64,000 nucleotides of DNA from Streptomyces rapamycinicus NRRL 5491 (lineage in GTDB: Bacteria > Actinomycetota > Actinomycetes > Streptomycetales > Streptomycetaceae), in assembly GCF_024298965.1 (NCBI RefSeq), contig NZ_CP085193.1, positions 5,084,001 to 5,148,000 on the forward strand, written 5' to 3'. Shown here piece by piece: positions 16,444 to 25,472 of this stretch. The position numbers were made by a program, and so were the translations under genes. Below the pieces are notes generated by a model. It worked only from the letters and a program-made list of their open reading frames with translations. It ran no database searches and was not told the DNA's origin. Each line of letters starts with the position of its first letter. Positions within the stretch are counted from its first letter, which is position 1.

Positions 16444-16641
16444 ATGACTCGTGCTACAAAGGGCATTGCGACCTTGATTATCGCCATAGGTGCCGCGGTC
16501 GGAGCCACAAGCCAGACAGCCGCATTCGCGTCTGCAAGCGATAGTCACACCCCCATCGTCGGTATGGACAGTGGTGAATACGCCACAGCCGCCGCTCCGG
16601 GCCCCCAGGGCGAGGGTCATGCCCCCACCAGCCCGCAGTAG
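16444..16641 (+). CDS. small exported protein with a single AfsS-type motif
   Basis: The 65-residue protein begins with a signal peptide: MTRATKG, a hydrophobic stretch (IATLIIAIGAAVGA), then AFA-SAS as a likely signal-peptidase site near residues 27-30. The mature part is only about 36 residues. It ends in QGEGHAPTSPQ, one copy of the motif repeated seven times in the protein 250 bp upstream; DSHTP earlier is a partial echo. GGAGG lies 7 bases before the ATG. The first codons (CGT, GCT, ACA, ATT, ATA) are unusually AT-rich for this chromosome. I know no characterised protein with a signal peptide plus this motif. Confidence 0.7.
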   Translation: MTRATKGIATLIIAIGAAVGATSQTAAFASASDSHTPIVGMDSGEYATAAAPGPQGEGHAPTSPQ

Positions 16642-16670
16642 GCGCCACGAGACACTCGTGAGCACCAAGG

Positions 16671-16696
16671 GGGGCCGGGCGAAACCGCCCGGCCCC
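16671..16696. terminator. hairpin terminator after the small exported protein
   Basis: GGGGCCGGGC-GAAACC-GCCCGGCCCC is a perfect 10-bp stem followed by TTTGCG, the same tail as the terminator at 16234. It could serve both this gene and the convergent CoA ligase. Confidence 0.8.
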
Positions 16697-16737
16697 TTTG
16701 CGCCGCCCCGCGCCGGGGACAGCTTGATTCCGGCTTC

Positions 16738-18348
16738 TCAGGTGGCGGGGGAGCCCGCCCGCAGCCTCGCCTTGAGGACCTTGCCGCTGGCGTTGCGCGG
16801 CAGTTCGGGGAGGAACTCCACCTGCCGGGGCACCTTGTAGTTGGCCATCTCCCGGCGGGACCAGGCGATCAGGTCGTCCGCCGTCAGCGTCGAGTCCGGG
16901 CGGCGGACCGCGTAGGCCTTGGCCACCTCGCCCAGGCGCGGATCCGGGATGCCTATCACGGCGACGTCGGCCACATCCGGATGGCGGGCGATGAGTTGCT
17001 CGATCTCGGCGGGGTAGGCGTTGAAGCCGCCGACGATGAACATGTCCTTGATCCGGTCGGTGATGCGCAGATTGCCCTGCTCGTCCAGCACCCCGACATC
17101 GCCCGTCCGCAGCCAGCCGTCGGGGGTGACGGTGCGGGACGTGGCGATCGGATCCTCGAAGTAGCCGGATGTGACGTGGTAGCCGCGGACCCAGACCTCG
17201 CCCGGCCGCCCCGGGGGGAGTTCACCCCCGGTGGCCGTGGCGATCTTGACTTCGGTGTCCGGGATCGCGCGGCCGGCCGTGCCCGCGATGACCTCGGGCG
17301 GGTCGCCGCGGCGGCACATCGTGACGGTGCCGGACGCCTCCGTCAGGCCGTACGCCGTCAGCACGGTGGCGACCCCGAGCTCCGAGCGCAGGCGCTCCAC
17401 CAGCTCCAGCGGGACGACGGCGGCGCCGGTGACGACCAGGCGCAGGGTGGACAGGTCGTGGGCGGCGCGGGCGGGGTGGTCGAGCAGGGACTGGTGGAGG
17501 GTGGGCGGGCCGGGGAGTACGGAGACGCGCTCAGCCGCGATATTGGCCAGGGCCGTCTCCACGCTGAAGACCGGCTGCGGCACCATCGTGGCACCGCGGC
17601 TCAGACAGGCGATGACGCCCGCCTTGTAGCCGAAGGTGTGGAAGAACGGGTTCACGATGAGATAGCGGTCGCCCGCCGTCAGCCCCGTGATCTCGCTCCA
17701 GGTGTCGAAGACCCGCACGGTCTGGGAGTGCGTGGTCACCACGCCCTTGGGGTGGCCGGTGGTGCCGGAGGTGAAGGTGATGTCGGAGGGATCCGCGGGG
17801 CGCACCGCCTGGGCCCGGGAGCGGACCTCCTCCGGCGACACGGCGTCGCCCAGCGCCAGGAAGTCCTTCCAGCCGCGGAAGTCCTCCGGGCCGTTGTCGG
17901 CGAGGACGACCACCTCCCGCAGATAGGGCAGGCCCGGCAGCGGGCCGTGGCCCGGCCCCTCCCCCGCCGCCCGGCGCAGCGACGCCACATACGAGGTGCC
18001 CAGGAAGGTGCCGGTGATGAACAGATGCGTGGCCCGGGTGCGGCGCAGCACATACGCCGCCTCGCCGCCCTTGAAACGCGTGTTGACCGGGACCAGCACC
18101 CCGCCCGCGGTGACCGCGCCGAGCGCCGCCACGATCCAGTCGGTGGTGTTGGGCGCCCAGATCGCGGCGCGGTCGCCCGGTTCGAGGCCCGAGGCGACGC
18201 ACGCGGCCGCCGCGCGCTCGATCCGGGCGCCGAGCTCCGCGTACGAGATCCGGGCGCGGCCCTCGACGACGGCCTCGTCCGGGCCGTACCGCTCGACCGC
18301 AGCCCGGATCAGCGCCGGGATGGTGTGCCCCTGCCGTATCCGTTCCAT
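16738..18348 (-). CDS. FadD3-like acyl-CoA ligase
   Basis: The 536-residue AMP-forming ligase has the P-loop-like motif TFTSGTTGHPKG, then YGLTEASG, WLRTGDVG and a C-terminal PRNASGKVLKARL with the adenylation lysine. Among families I recognise it is closest to FadD3, the actinobacterial ligase activating a steroid-ring-derived acid (HIP), and to pimeloyl/aliphatic ligases; the substrate here is unproven. The ATG at 18348 (MERIRQGHTIPALI) is chosen because gggagggg precedes it; the frame runs on to 18477 through the operator. It is divergent from the thiolase operon and shares its regulon palindrome. Confidence 0.85.
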   Translation of the reverse strand: MERIRQGHTIPALIRAAVERYGPDEAVVEGRARISYAELGARIERAAAACVASGLEPGDRAAIWAPNTTDWIVAALGAVTAGGVLVPVNTRFKGGEAAYVLRRTRATHLFITGTFLGTSYVASLRRAAGEGPGHGPLPGLPYLREVVVLADNGPEDFRGWKDFLALGDAVSPEEVRSRAQAVRPADPSDITFTSGTTGHPKGVVTTHSQTVRVFDTWSEITGLTAGDRYLIVNPFFHTFGYKAGVIACLSRGATMVPQPVFSVETALANIAAERVSVLPGPPTLHQSLLDHPARAAHDLSTLRLVVTGAAVVPLELVERLRSELGVATVLTAYGLTEASGTVTMCRRGDPPEVIAGTAGRAIPDTEVKIATATGGELPPGRPGEVWVRGYHVTSGYFEDPIATSRTVTPDGWLRTGDVGVLDEQGNLRITDRIKDMFIVGGFNAYPAEIEQLIARHPDVADVAVIGIPDPRLGEVAKAYAVRRPDSTLTADDLIAWSRREMANYKVPRQVEFLPELPRNASGKVLKARLRAGSPAT

Positions 18349-18392
18349 CGGACCGCTCCCCTCCCCGGAACCCGGGACGGACGACCCCAGTA

Positions 18393-18409
18393 GCTGACTA
18401 CCCGTCAGA
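18393..18409. promoter_or_regulatory. 17-bp regulon palindrome, site 4
   Basis: GCTGACT-ACC-CGTCAGA has a perfect right arm and five matches in the left. It lies in the 116-bp divergent promoter region, 45 bp from the CoA ligase and 56 bp from the thiolase start, so it could control both. Confidence 0.65.
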
Positions 18410-18464
18410 TTAGCGGTAGCCTTCCCCGCTGTCAGCACCGGTGAACGCGACCACGGAGGTGGCC

Positions 18465-19631
18465 ATGGGGGCGGCAAGGGCTACGGCGACCTTGAAGGAC
18501 GCGACGGCGATAGCCGGTATCGGGCAGACCTCCTTCGCCAAACGCCTCCCCGAGTCCGAGAAGACCCTGGCCTGCCGGGCGATCCTCGCCGCGCTCGACG
18601 ACGCGGGCATCGCCCCGTCCGAGGTGGACGCCTTCGCCTCGTACACCATGGAGGAGACCGACGAGGTCGAGATCGCCAAGGCCATCGGCGCCGGGGACGT
18701 GACCTTCTTCGGCAAGGTCGGCTACGGGGGCGGCGGTTCGTGTGCGACCGTCGCGCATCTGGCCGCCGCGATCGCCACCGGGCAGGCGAGCGTCGGGGTG
18801 GCCTGGCGGTCCCGCAAACGCGGCAGCGGACCGCGCCCCTGGACCAACACCCAGGTACAGCTGCCCACCCCGGCCCAGTGGACCCGGCCGTACGGGCTGC
18901 TGCGCCCGGCCGATGAGATCGGGCTGCTGGCCCGGCGCTATATGCATGAGTACGGCGCGACCCGCGATCACTTCTTCAATGTGGCGCTGGCCTGCCGCAA
19001 CCGGGCCAATCAGAACCCCGCCGCGATGATGTACGACCGCCCGCTGACCCGCGAGATGTACATGACCGCGCGCTGGATCAGCGAACCGCTCTGCCTCTTC
19101 GACAACTGCCTCGAGACCGATGGCGCGCTGGCCTGTGTGCTGGTGTCGGCCGAGCGGGCGCGCGACTGCCGGCATCGGCCGGTGTACGTCCACTCCGTCG
19201 CCCAGGGGCTGCCCGCCCAGCACCACGGAATGGTCAACTACTGGAACGACGACCCGCTGACCGGCCCCTCCTGGACCGCCGCCCGCCGGCTGTGGAAAAC
19301 CGCCGACTTCGGTCCGCAGGACGTGGACGTCGCGCAGATCTACGACGCCTTCACCCCGCTGATCCCGCTCTCCCTGGAGGGCTACGGCTTCTGCGGCCGC
19401 GGCGAGGGCGCCGCCTTCACCGAGGGGGGCGCGCTGGAGATCGGCGGACGGCTGCCGCTCAACACCGGCGGGGGCGGCCTCAGCGAGGCGTACGTCCATG
19501 GCTTCAACCTCATCACCGAGGGGGTCAGACAGCTGCGCGGCACCGGCACCGCCCAGGTCCCCGGCGCCACGACCTGCCTGGTCACGGCGGGTGAGGGAGT
19601 TCCCACATCGGCTCTGCTGCTGAGGAGTTGA
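18465..19631 (+). CDS. thiolase-fold lipid-transfer protein (SCP-x/Ltp type)
   Basis: The 388-residue thiolase-fold protein contains IAGIGQTSFAKRLPES, YGGGGSCATVAHLAAAIATG, DVAQIYDAFTPLIPLSLEGYGF and NTGGGGLSEAYVHGF, the block layout of SCP-x/Ltp thiolases. The nucleophile position is serine-cysteine (GGGGSCATV). Family members without the full set of thiolase cysteines act with a DUF35 partner as acyl-CoA retro-aldolases in steroid side-chain breakdown (Ltp2/ChsH2 type). ATG 18465 follows ggaggt. The DUF35 gene starts 8 bp after the stop, so a complex is likely. Confidence 0.85.
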   Translation: MGAARATATLKDATAIAGIGQTSFAKRLPESEKTLACRAILAALDDAGIAPSEVDAFASYTMEETDEVEIAKAIGAGDVTFFGKVGYGGGGSCATVAHLAAAIATGQASVGVAWRSRKRGSGPRPWTNTQVQLPTPAQWTRPYGLLRPADEIGLLARRYMHEYGATRDHFFNVALACRNRANQNPAAMMYDRPLTREMYMTARWISEPLCLFDNCLETDGALACVLVSAERARDCRHRPVYVHSVAQGLPAQHHGMVNYWNDDPLTGPSWTAARRLWKTADFGPQDVDVAQIYDAFTPLIPLSLEGYGFCGRGEGAAFTEGGALEIGGRLPLNTGGGGLSEAYVHGFNLITEGVRQLRGTGTAQVPGATTCLVTAGEGVPTSALLLRS

Positions 19632-19639
19632 GCGACGGC

Positions 19640-20125
19640 ATGACACAAACGGAAACCACTACGGCCGCGAGTGGCGGGGGCGACCGGGCCGATGGGCTGC
19701 TGGCGCCCGTGCCCGACGACGACGGGGCGCCCTTCTTCGCCTACGCGGCACGCGGCGAACTGCGCGTCCAGTGCTGCGCCGACTGCGGCGAACGGCGCTT
19801 TCCGCCCCGGCCCTGCTGCCCGCACTGCCAGTCCTTCGAGAGCCTGTGGAAAAAGACGAGCGGCCGTGGCCGGATCTGGTCGTATGTGCTGCCCCATCCC
19901 CCGCTGTTGCCCGCCTACGCGGCACAGGCGCCGTACAACGTCGTCCTCGTGGAGCTCGCGGACGCCCCGCGCATCCGGCTGGTGGGCAATCTGGTCGCCG
20001 CCGCGGACGCCGCGCTGAACTCGGTCCCGCCCGAGCGGATCCGCATCGGCGCGCCCGTGAGGGCCGCCTTCCATGAGACGGACGACGGGTTCACGGTGGT
20101 GCGCTGGCTGCTGGAGCGGCCATGA
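19640..20125 (+). CDS. Zn-ribbon OB-fold protein (DUF35)
   Basis: The 161-residue protein has a four-cysteine zinc ribbon, CADCGERRFPPRPCCPHC, followed by the OB-fold segment GRIWSYVLPHPPLLPAYAAQAPYNVVLVEL. These proteins partner thiolase-fold enzymes and complete the active complex in acyl-CoA thiolase/aldolase systems. ATG 19640 is preferred; a TTG at 19628 lies directly against gaggag. It is sandwiched between the thiolase and crotonase genes, with its stop overlapping the next start (ATGA). Confidence 0.85.
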   Translation: MTQTETTTAASGGGDRADGLLAPVPDDDGAPFFAYAARGELRVQCCADCGERRFPPRPCCPHCQSFESLWKKTSGRGRIWSYVLPHPPLLPAYAAQAPYNVVLVELADAPRIRLVGNLVAAADAALNSVPPERIRIGAPVRAAFHETDDGFTVVRWLLERP

Positions 20126-20886
20126 CGGTCCGCATACGGGTGGCGGACGGCGTCGCGGTCGTCACCCTCGACCGGCCCGAACGGCACAACGCCATGGACC
20201 TGGAGACGGCCTCGGAACTGACCGCCGTATGGCGGCGCTTCCGCCGGGACGACGCGGTCCGGGCTGTCGTCCTCACCGGCGCGGGCGGCCGGGCCTTCAG
20301 CACCGGCATCGACCGCTCGGTGGAGGTGGAACAGCCGTCGTCGCCCTACGCGATGGACGATCCGCTGCGCACCGTCGGGCCCAAGGCGAACGACCTGTGG
20401 AAGCCGGTGGTCGCGGCGGTGGCCGGAATGGTCTGCGGCGGGGCGTTCTACCTGCTGGGCGAGGCCGAATTCATCGTCGCCGACGAGACGGCGACCTTCT
20501 TCGACCCGCATACCAGCTATGGGATGGTCAGCGCCTATGAGGCCATCTATATGGCGCAGCGGATGCCCATGGGCGAGGTCGCGCGGATGGCGCTGATGGG
20601 GACGGCGGAGCGGCTCTCGGCCCGGCGGGCGTATGAGACGGGCCTGGTCAGCGAGGTGACCCCGGCTGGTGAGGCCCTTACGGCGGCCATCCGCGCCGCG
20701 TCGGTCATCGCGTCGTACCCGACGGAGGCGGTGCAGGGCACCGTAAGGGCGCTGTGGGCGGCGAAGGAGGCGGCGCTGGCCCAGGCGCTCGCACAGGCCC
20801 CGCAGTTGATCGCACTGGGCAATCTGCCGCCGGGGCGCCAGGCCGCGCTCTTCGCGGCCCGCACGCCCGGCTTCCGTACCCGGTGA
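20122..20886 (+). CDS. enoyl-CoA hydratase/isomerase family protein
   Basis: The 254-residue crotonase-fold protein has the oxyanion-hole segments GAGGRAFSTGID (about residue 54) and MVCGGAFYLLGEAEFIVADETA. After FFDPHTSYGM no glutamate occupies either usual catalytic position of hydratases (the P-E-x-G segment is missing), so a hydrolase, isomerase or decarboxylase-like role is as likely as hydration. It is translationally coupled to the DUF35 gene by a 4-bp overlap and ends the operon. Confidence 0.8.
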   Translation: MTVRIRVADGVAVVTLDRPERHNAMDLETASELTAVWRRFRRDDAVRAVVLTGAGGRAFSTGIDRSVEVEQPSSPYAMDDPLRTVGPKANDLWKPVVAAVAGMVCGGAFYLLGEAEFIVADETATFFDPHTSYGMVSAYEAIYMAQRMPMGEVARMALMGTAERLSARRAYETGLVSEVTPAGEALTAAIRAASVIASYPTEAVQGTVRALWAAKEAALAQALAQAPQLIALGNLPPGRQAALFAARTPGFRTR

Positions 20887-20917
20887 GGCCGTCCGCCCCG
20901 GATCGATCGGCTCGGTC

Positions 20918-21481
20918 TCAGGTGGAGCTGGGGTACTTGAGCGCCGAGGTGACCTTGCAGGTGAAGGACGTCTGCTCGGTGAGGGTGCGGTAGGAGGTGG
21001 CGCTGAGGGTCTGGCTGCTGCCGGACGCCACCGTGACGGACTTGTAGTCGGAGCCCAGCAGGCTGCCGCCGTTCTGGTCCTCCCACTCGATGGTGATCGA
21101 GTAGTGCATGGACTGCGTCTCGGGGTTCCTCAGGTTGAGGGTGTACTGGAACGAGCGGGTCGACTCGTCGTAGTCGCAGCCGCTGGCGGAGATGTCGTTC
21201 GTGCCGTCCGAGTTGTAGGTGGCCGGCGCGGAGTAGGTGTAGGAGGGCGTGGGGGCGTCGTAGGACGGCACACCGGAGGGCACGCCACTGGGCAGATCGG
21301 TGGGCACGCCGCTGGGGAGGTCGGTGGGGCCGGACGCCGGGTTGTCGTTGCCCCCGCTCCCGCCCGAGACGAACCCCCCGAGGCCGCCGTCGTGGCTGCC
21401 GCCCTTCTTCTTTCCGCAGCCGGTCAGCGCGATGAGCCCGACCAGGGCGACGGCGCATATGCGCATGGAGCGGCGTTGCAT
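20918..21481 (-). CDS. lipoprotein, hypothetical
   Basis: The 187-residue product has a lipoprotein signal: MQRRSMRICAVALVGLIALTGC, with the lipobox LTGC at residues 19-22. A flexible Gly/Ser/Pro linker follows, with repeated DLPSGVPT units (residues ~50-75). The C-terminal domain (SASGCDYDESTRSFQYTLNLRNPE...EQTSFTCKVTS) has two cysteines that may pair and a beta-sandwich look. The ATG at 21481 is chosen after a gggggt site. A similar layout is seen in the next gene, suggesting distant paralogues. Function unknown. Confidence 0.75.
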   Translation of the reverse strand: MQRRSMRICAVALVGLIALTGCGKKKGGSHDGGLGGFVSGGSGGNDNPASGPTDLPSGVPTDLPSGVPSGVPSYDAPTPSYTYSAPATYNSDGTNDISASGCDYDESTRSFQYTLNLRNPETQSMHYSITIEWEDQNGGSLLGSDYKSVTVASGSSQTLSATSYRTLTEQTSFTCKVTSALKYPSST

Positions 21482-21601
21482 GGTATTACCCCCGTCGAAA
21501 AGGCACATTCAAGCCAACTGTGGCCAGTTGACAAGTGCACGCCACCCTAGCAACGGGTTTTCCTACTCCAAAGTCACCTGTGGGCGCGCCTGTCCCGGCT
21601 C

Positions 21602-22225
21602 TCAGAGGACGGAGACGACCTCGCACCGCACCACGGTTCCCACGACCGAGGGGTCGTCGAGCGGCACCCTTACCGTCCGCGTCTTCCCCGCGGGGACCCG
21701 CACATCGGCGCGGCCGGAGGTGAGGGTCACGCCGTCCCGGTCCTGGAAGTTCATGTCCACGAGATAGGTCCCGGCCGTGCCCGAGCGGTTGCGCACCTTC
21801 ACGGTCGCCGCCGGACGGCCGCTCTTGTCCTTGCTCTCCTCGGCGCCCTTGCCCTTTCCGGCACAGGTGACGACCGTCGCCCGGGGCTCGTAGGGCGACG
21901 CCGAGCCGCCCGAGGAACCGCTGGAGGCGCTGTCGCCGTAGTCGTCATCGTCGTAGTCGCGGTAGCGAGAACCGCCGGAGCCCGCACCGGTGGTGGAGCT
22001 CTCGTCGTCGGAGTCCGAATAACCACCCGAGCCGGAACCGGAGCCCGACCCCGACGAGTGGTGCGAAGACGAACTGGAACAGCCTCCTCCGCCACCCCCG
22101 TGGCCATGGCCACGCCCCTTGAACCCGGTGAGCGCCACCAGCACCACGGTGAGCACGGCCGCCAGCCGTAGACCACGCCGCATCACAGACCCCGTTTCCC
22201 CCGAAGACCGCGCAGAGTTACCCAT
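21602..22225 (-). CDS. secreted or membrane-anchored protein, hypothetical
   Basis: The 207-residue product has an N-terminal hydrophobic segment (LRLAAVLTVVLVALTGF, residues ~18-34), then a His/Gly/Ser/Asp low-complexity region (GHGHGGGGGGC, SGSGSGSG, YDDDDYGD). The C-terminal beta-rich domain (VRNRSGTAGTYLVDMNFQDRDG, VPAGKTRTVRVPL) resembles a FxLYD-type extracellular domain. Its start is taken at ATG 22225 because gggaggtcg directly precedes it; the ATG at 22183 would begin right before the hydrophobic segment. It lacks a good lipobox (LTGF) but has a cysteine 14 residues later. Function unknown. Confidence 0.65.
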   Translation of the reverse strand: MGNSARSSGETGSVMRRGLRLAAVLTVVLVALTGFKGRGHGHGGGGGGCSSSSSHHSSGSGSGSGSGGYSDSDDESSTTGAGSGGSRYRDYDDDDYGDSASSGSSGGSASPYEPRATVVTCAGKGKGAEESKDKSGRPAATVKVRNRSGTAGTYLVDMNFQDRDGVTLTSGRADVRVPAGKTRTVRVPLDDPSVVGTVVRCEVVSVL

Positions 22226-22284
22226 CGACCTCCCGGCTCCCAGGAGGTCGATGAACGCCCGCAACCGTAGCAGCAATTGTCAGG

Positions 22285-22535
22285 GACACGGCCTGCGACC
22301 TGCCGTCTCCGCCGCGTGGCCGCGCCACCGCCACGTCGCCCCGTGCCTCTCGCCTGCCGTCTCCGGCTCACCGCCACGTCGCGCCGCACCTGCGGCGTGC
22401 CGTCTCCGGCGCGTGGCCGCGTCGCCGCGTCACCGCCACGTGGCGCCGCACCCACGGCCTGCCGCCTCCGGCGCGTGGCTGACTCACCGCCACATCGCGC
22501 CGCGCCCACCCTGCCGCCTCGTCGCGCCGCCGCCT
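22285..22535. repeat. imperfect tandem repeats upstream of a secreted protein
   Basis: Four imperfect units of about 43-62 bp share the core cctgccgtctccggcgcgtgg and caccgccacgtcgcgccgc. They fill the gap between the kinase stop at 22558 and the secreted-protein start. No frame in it looks coding. Confidence 0.65.
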
Positions 22536-22557
22536 CGTCCCGCCGCTCCGGGATCGG

Positions 22558-25239
22558 TCAGGCACGGCCGCCCGACGGGCGGGACTGGCCCGTGCCCTTC
22601 ACCGCGTCCAGCGCGTAGACGCAGCGGTCCTTGCTGCACGCGTACACCACGCCCCCGGCGGCCACCGGGGATCCGGTGATCTCGCCGCCGGTCGCCAGCT
22701 TCCAGCGCAGCTGTCCGCCCGCCGCGTCCACCGTGTAGAGGCAGTGGTCGGCCGAGCCGAAGTGGACCCGGCCGTCGGCGACCACCGGCGAGCCGATGAC
22801 CTCGCCGCCCGCCGCGAACCGCCACTTGGGCGTGCCGGTGACCGCGTCGAGCGTGTAGAGCGCGCTGCCGCTGCCCAGGTGGACCGAGCCGTCGGCCACC
22901 AGCACCGGCTCGATCGACTGCCGGGCCTCGGTGGCGATGCGCCAGCGGTCGCGGCCGTTGGCCGCGTCCAGCGCGTACACCGTGCCGAGATAGTCGGCGA
23001 TGTAGATGCCGCCGCCGGTCACCGCGGGCCCCGGCGCGTACGCGGGGGCGCACAGGAAGACGGCGGGCGCCTCGAAACGCCACCGCACATCCCCGCGGGC
23101 GATGTCGAGCGCGAGCACCCGTGTGCCCGCCGAGACGTAGACCACCCCGTCGGGCGCCGCCAGCAGACGCAGCGGCACCCCGCCGCACGACGCCGCGTCG
23201 CCCACCGGATACGACCAGCGCTCCGCGCCGGTGCGCGCCTCCAGGGCGCGCAGCCGCGCGTCCGCCCACACATACACCGTGCCGTCGTGGACGGCCGGAC
23301 CCGACTCGGGCGTCTCGAAGTCGGTCTGGAGACCCTGCATCTCCCACAGCAGCTCGCCGTTGGCCGCCTCCCACGCCTGGACGCCACCGCCACGCGTGCC
23401 GGTGACGACCGTGCCGCGGTCGACCTTCAGGGAGTAGACCCAGCCGTCGGTCGACAGCCGCCAGCGCTCGGCGCCGTCCTCCGCGTCCAGCGCGTACAGC
23501 GTGGGGCCGTCGGAGGCGTGGATCCGGCCGTTCGCCACGGCCATCGCCCATGCCACGTCGCGGGTCTTGAACTGGCGCCGGCCGGTGCCCACGTCCAGCG
23601 CGTGCACCTCGAACGACGTCACGTACAGCAGCTCACCCGCGACCGCGGGGGTGCCCCATACGTCGTTGGACATGCGGAACCGCCACGGGCGCCAGCGGCC
23701 GTGCCCGGCTCCGCCGGGCGGCTCGGGCGGCTCGGCCGACGGGGCGTGGGTCGGCGGCGGGACGGCGGACGTGCCGTCGCCCCCGTTCAGCCCTCCGCTC
23801 GTCACCCCGGCCGGCGGGCGCACCCAGCCGGTGGCGGGCCCGGTGCCGTGCTGCGCCTGCGGGTCCCGCGCGTCGGCGGCCCGGAGTCCCGGGCCGATCG
23901 GCACCTGCGAACCGGGCAGCCGCACCGACCCGTCGGCCCCTGCGGGCGCCGGGGCGGGCGCCGGAGCGGGCGCCGAGGCGGCGGACGGGGCAGCGGACGG
24001 GGCGGCGTGCCGCCCGGGCCCGATGGAGCCCAGTGCGCTGGGCGGGCTCGCGGCCTCCGGCGCGCGCAGACCGCCGCGTGGATCGCCCACGCCCACGGGC
24101 TCCCAGCCGCTCGGACCGACGGGGCCGCCCGCCGCGGCGCCGTGCCGCCCGCCATGGCCGTCCGCGGCGGCTCCCGCGGCGGGGGCGTACGAGGGCGGCG
24201 GTGTGGGCGGGCGCTCCGGCGGAAGCGGCGCGGAGGGGCGGCTGCCCGCGCTCGCGGCGCTTCCGGCGTTCCCGGCGTCTCCGTGGTGCCCGCCTGGGCG
24301 GCCGCCTCCGGCCGCGGGCCGGGAGGAGCCGCGCACCTGGTTGCGGCCGCTGCGCTTGCGCTCGATGAGCGCGACGGCGCCGGGCGGCAGCCAGGCCGAG
24401 GCCGTACCGCTGTCGTCGGCGTTGGAGGCGAACAGATGCGGGGCCAGCTGGGACTGCAGATCGGCCGGGGACGGCCGCCGCTCGGGCTCCATCTGCATGC
24501 ACGACTCGATCAGCGGCCGCAGCTCGTCGGGCAGCCCGGCCAGATCGGGGCCCTCGCGCAGCAGCATGAACACGGTCTCCACCGGGTTGGCGCCGTGGAA
24601 GGGCGCGTGCCCGGTGGCCGCGAAGGTCAGGGTCGAGCCGAGCGAGAAGATGTCGCTCGCGCCCGTCACACTGCGCGAGTCGCGCGCCTGTTCGGGGGAC
24701 ATATAAGCGGGGGTGCCGACCGCGACGTTGGTCATCGTCAGCCGGGTGTTCGAGACACCGGAGGCGATACCGAAGTCGATCACGCGTGGGCCGTCCTCGA
24801 CGACCAGCACATTGGACGGCTTCAGATCCCGGTGGACCAGGCCCGCGCCATGGATGGACTGCAGCGCCTCGGCGACCCCGGCCGCCAGCCAGCGCACCGC
24901 CTGGGCCGGCATCGGCCCGCACTCGTTGACGATTTCCTCGAGGGAAGGCGCCGGTACGTACGCGGTGGCCAGCCACGGCACCGCGGCGCGCGGATCGGCG
25001 TCCACGACCGCGGCCGTGTAGAACCCGCTGACCGCGCGGGCCGCCTCCACCTCACGGGTGAATCGGACACGGAACAGCTGGTCCTCGGCGAGCTCGGTCC
25101 GGACCGTCTTGATCGCGACCCGTCGGCCCGATGCCGAGCGGGCCAGATAGACCAGCCCCATGCCGCCCGCGCCGAGACGTCCGAGCACCTCGAAAGGGCC
25201 GATCCGCCTCGGATCGTGCTGCGTCAGCTGCTCCACCAC
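22558..25239 (-). CDS. Ser/Thr protein kinase with C-terminal PQQ-type propeller
   Basis: The 893-residue protein has an active-looking Hanks-type kinase domain at about residues 12-270: glycine loop [16 protein letters not shown] lysine, HRDLKPSN catalytic loop, DFG, and [11 protein letters not shown] Pro/Ala/Gly-rich disordered linker (about 290-500) follows, then a beta-propeller of PQQ-like repeats ([40 protein letters not shown]) to the end. No membrane helix is visible, so it is probably cytoplasmic, with the propeller as a sensor or docking surface. A nested palindrome lies upstream. Confidence 0.9.
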   Translation of the reverse strand: MVEQLTQHDPRRIGPFEVLGRLGAGGMGLVYLARSASGRRVAIKTVRTELAEDQLFRVRFTREVEAARAVSGFYTAAVVDADPRAAVPWLATAYVPAPSLEEIVNECGPMPAQAVRWLAAGVAEALQSIHGAGLVHRDLKPSNVLVVEDGPRVIDFGIASGVSNTRLTMTNVAVGTPAYMSPEQARDSRSVTGASDIFSLGSTLTFAATGHAPFHGANPVETVFMLLREGPDLAGLPDELRPLIESCMQMEPERRPSPADLQSQLAPHLFASNADDSGTASAWLPPGAVALIERKRSGRNQVRGSSRPAAGGGRPGGHHGDAGNAGSAASAGSRPSAPLPPERPPTPPPSYAPAAGAAADGHGGRHGAAAGGPVGPSGWEPVGVGDPRGGLRAPEAASPPSALGSIGPGRHAAPSAAPSAASAPAPAPAPAPAGADGSVRLPGSQVPIGPGLRAADARDPQAQHGTGPATGWVRPPAGVTSGGLNGGDGTSAVPPPTHAPSAEPPEPPGGAGHGRWRPWRFRMSNDVWGTPAVAGELLYVTSFEVHALDVGTGRRQFKTRDVAWAMAVANGRIHASDGPTLYALDAEDGAERWRLSTDGWVYSLKVDRGTVVTGTRGGGVQAWEAANGELLWEMQGLQTDFETPESGPAVHDGTVYVWADARLRALEARTGAERWSYPVGDAASCGGVPLRLLAAPDGVVYVSAGTRVLALDIARGDVRWRFEAPAVFLCAPAYAPGPAVTGGGIYIADYLGTVYALDAANGRDRWRIATEARQSIEPVLVADGSVHLGSGSALYTLDAVTGTPKWRFAAGGEVIGSPVVADGRVHFGSADHCLYTVDAAGGQLRWKLATGGEITGSPVAAGGVVYACSKDRCVYALDAVKGTGQSRPSGGRA

Positions 25240-25354
25240 TTGCCTGCCACCTCCCCGTGGGGGGCTTGAAAAAATACAGCCCCGTGCAGCGTCTCACCGA
25301 CAAACCAACCGGCGGCACGCATCCTGCATTCTCTCTGGCGAAGGCGGCGGTTGC

Positions 25355-25472
25355 GAACCCGGGGGCGAATCGTCGTGTCATCGGGCGATACGGAGCCGGG
25401 GTCCGTCCGGTTCGACCGGGGACCATCCAAGTGCCCGCAGGCCCGTATCGCCCAGTTATTCGCCCCGGGTTC
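25355..25472. terminator. nested palindrome between VOC and kinase genes
   Basis: Three nested inverted repeats share one centre. The outer arms are GAACCCGGGGGCGAAT (25355-25370) and its complement (25458-25472, one bulged G). The middle arms are GGGCGATACGG (25383-25393) and CCGTATCGCCC (25443-25453). The inner hairpin is GGTCC-GT-CCGGT-TCG-ACCGG-GGACC. The outer arm overlaps the VOC stop codon. It may terminate the VOC transcript or form a cruciform. Confidence 0.6.

Noticed and set aside
22285..22535. CRISPR-like array
   Set aside because: Units vary in length and in sequence, there are no unique spacers between constant repeats, and no cas genes.
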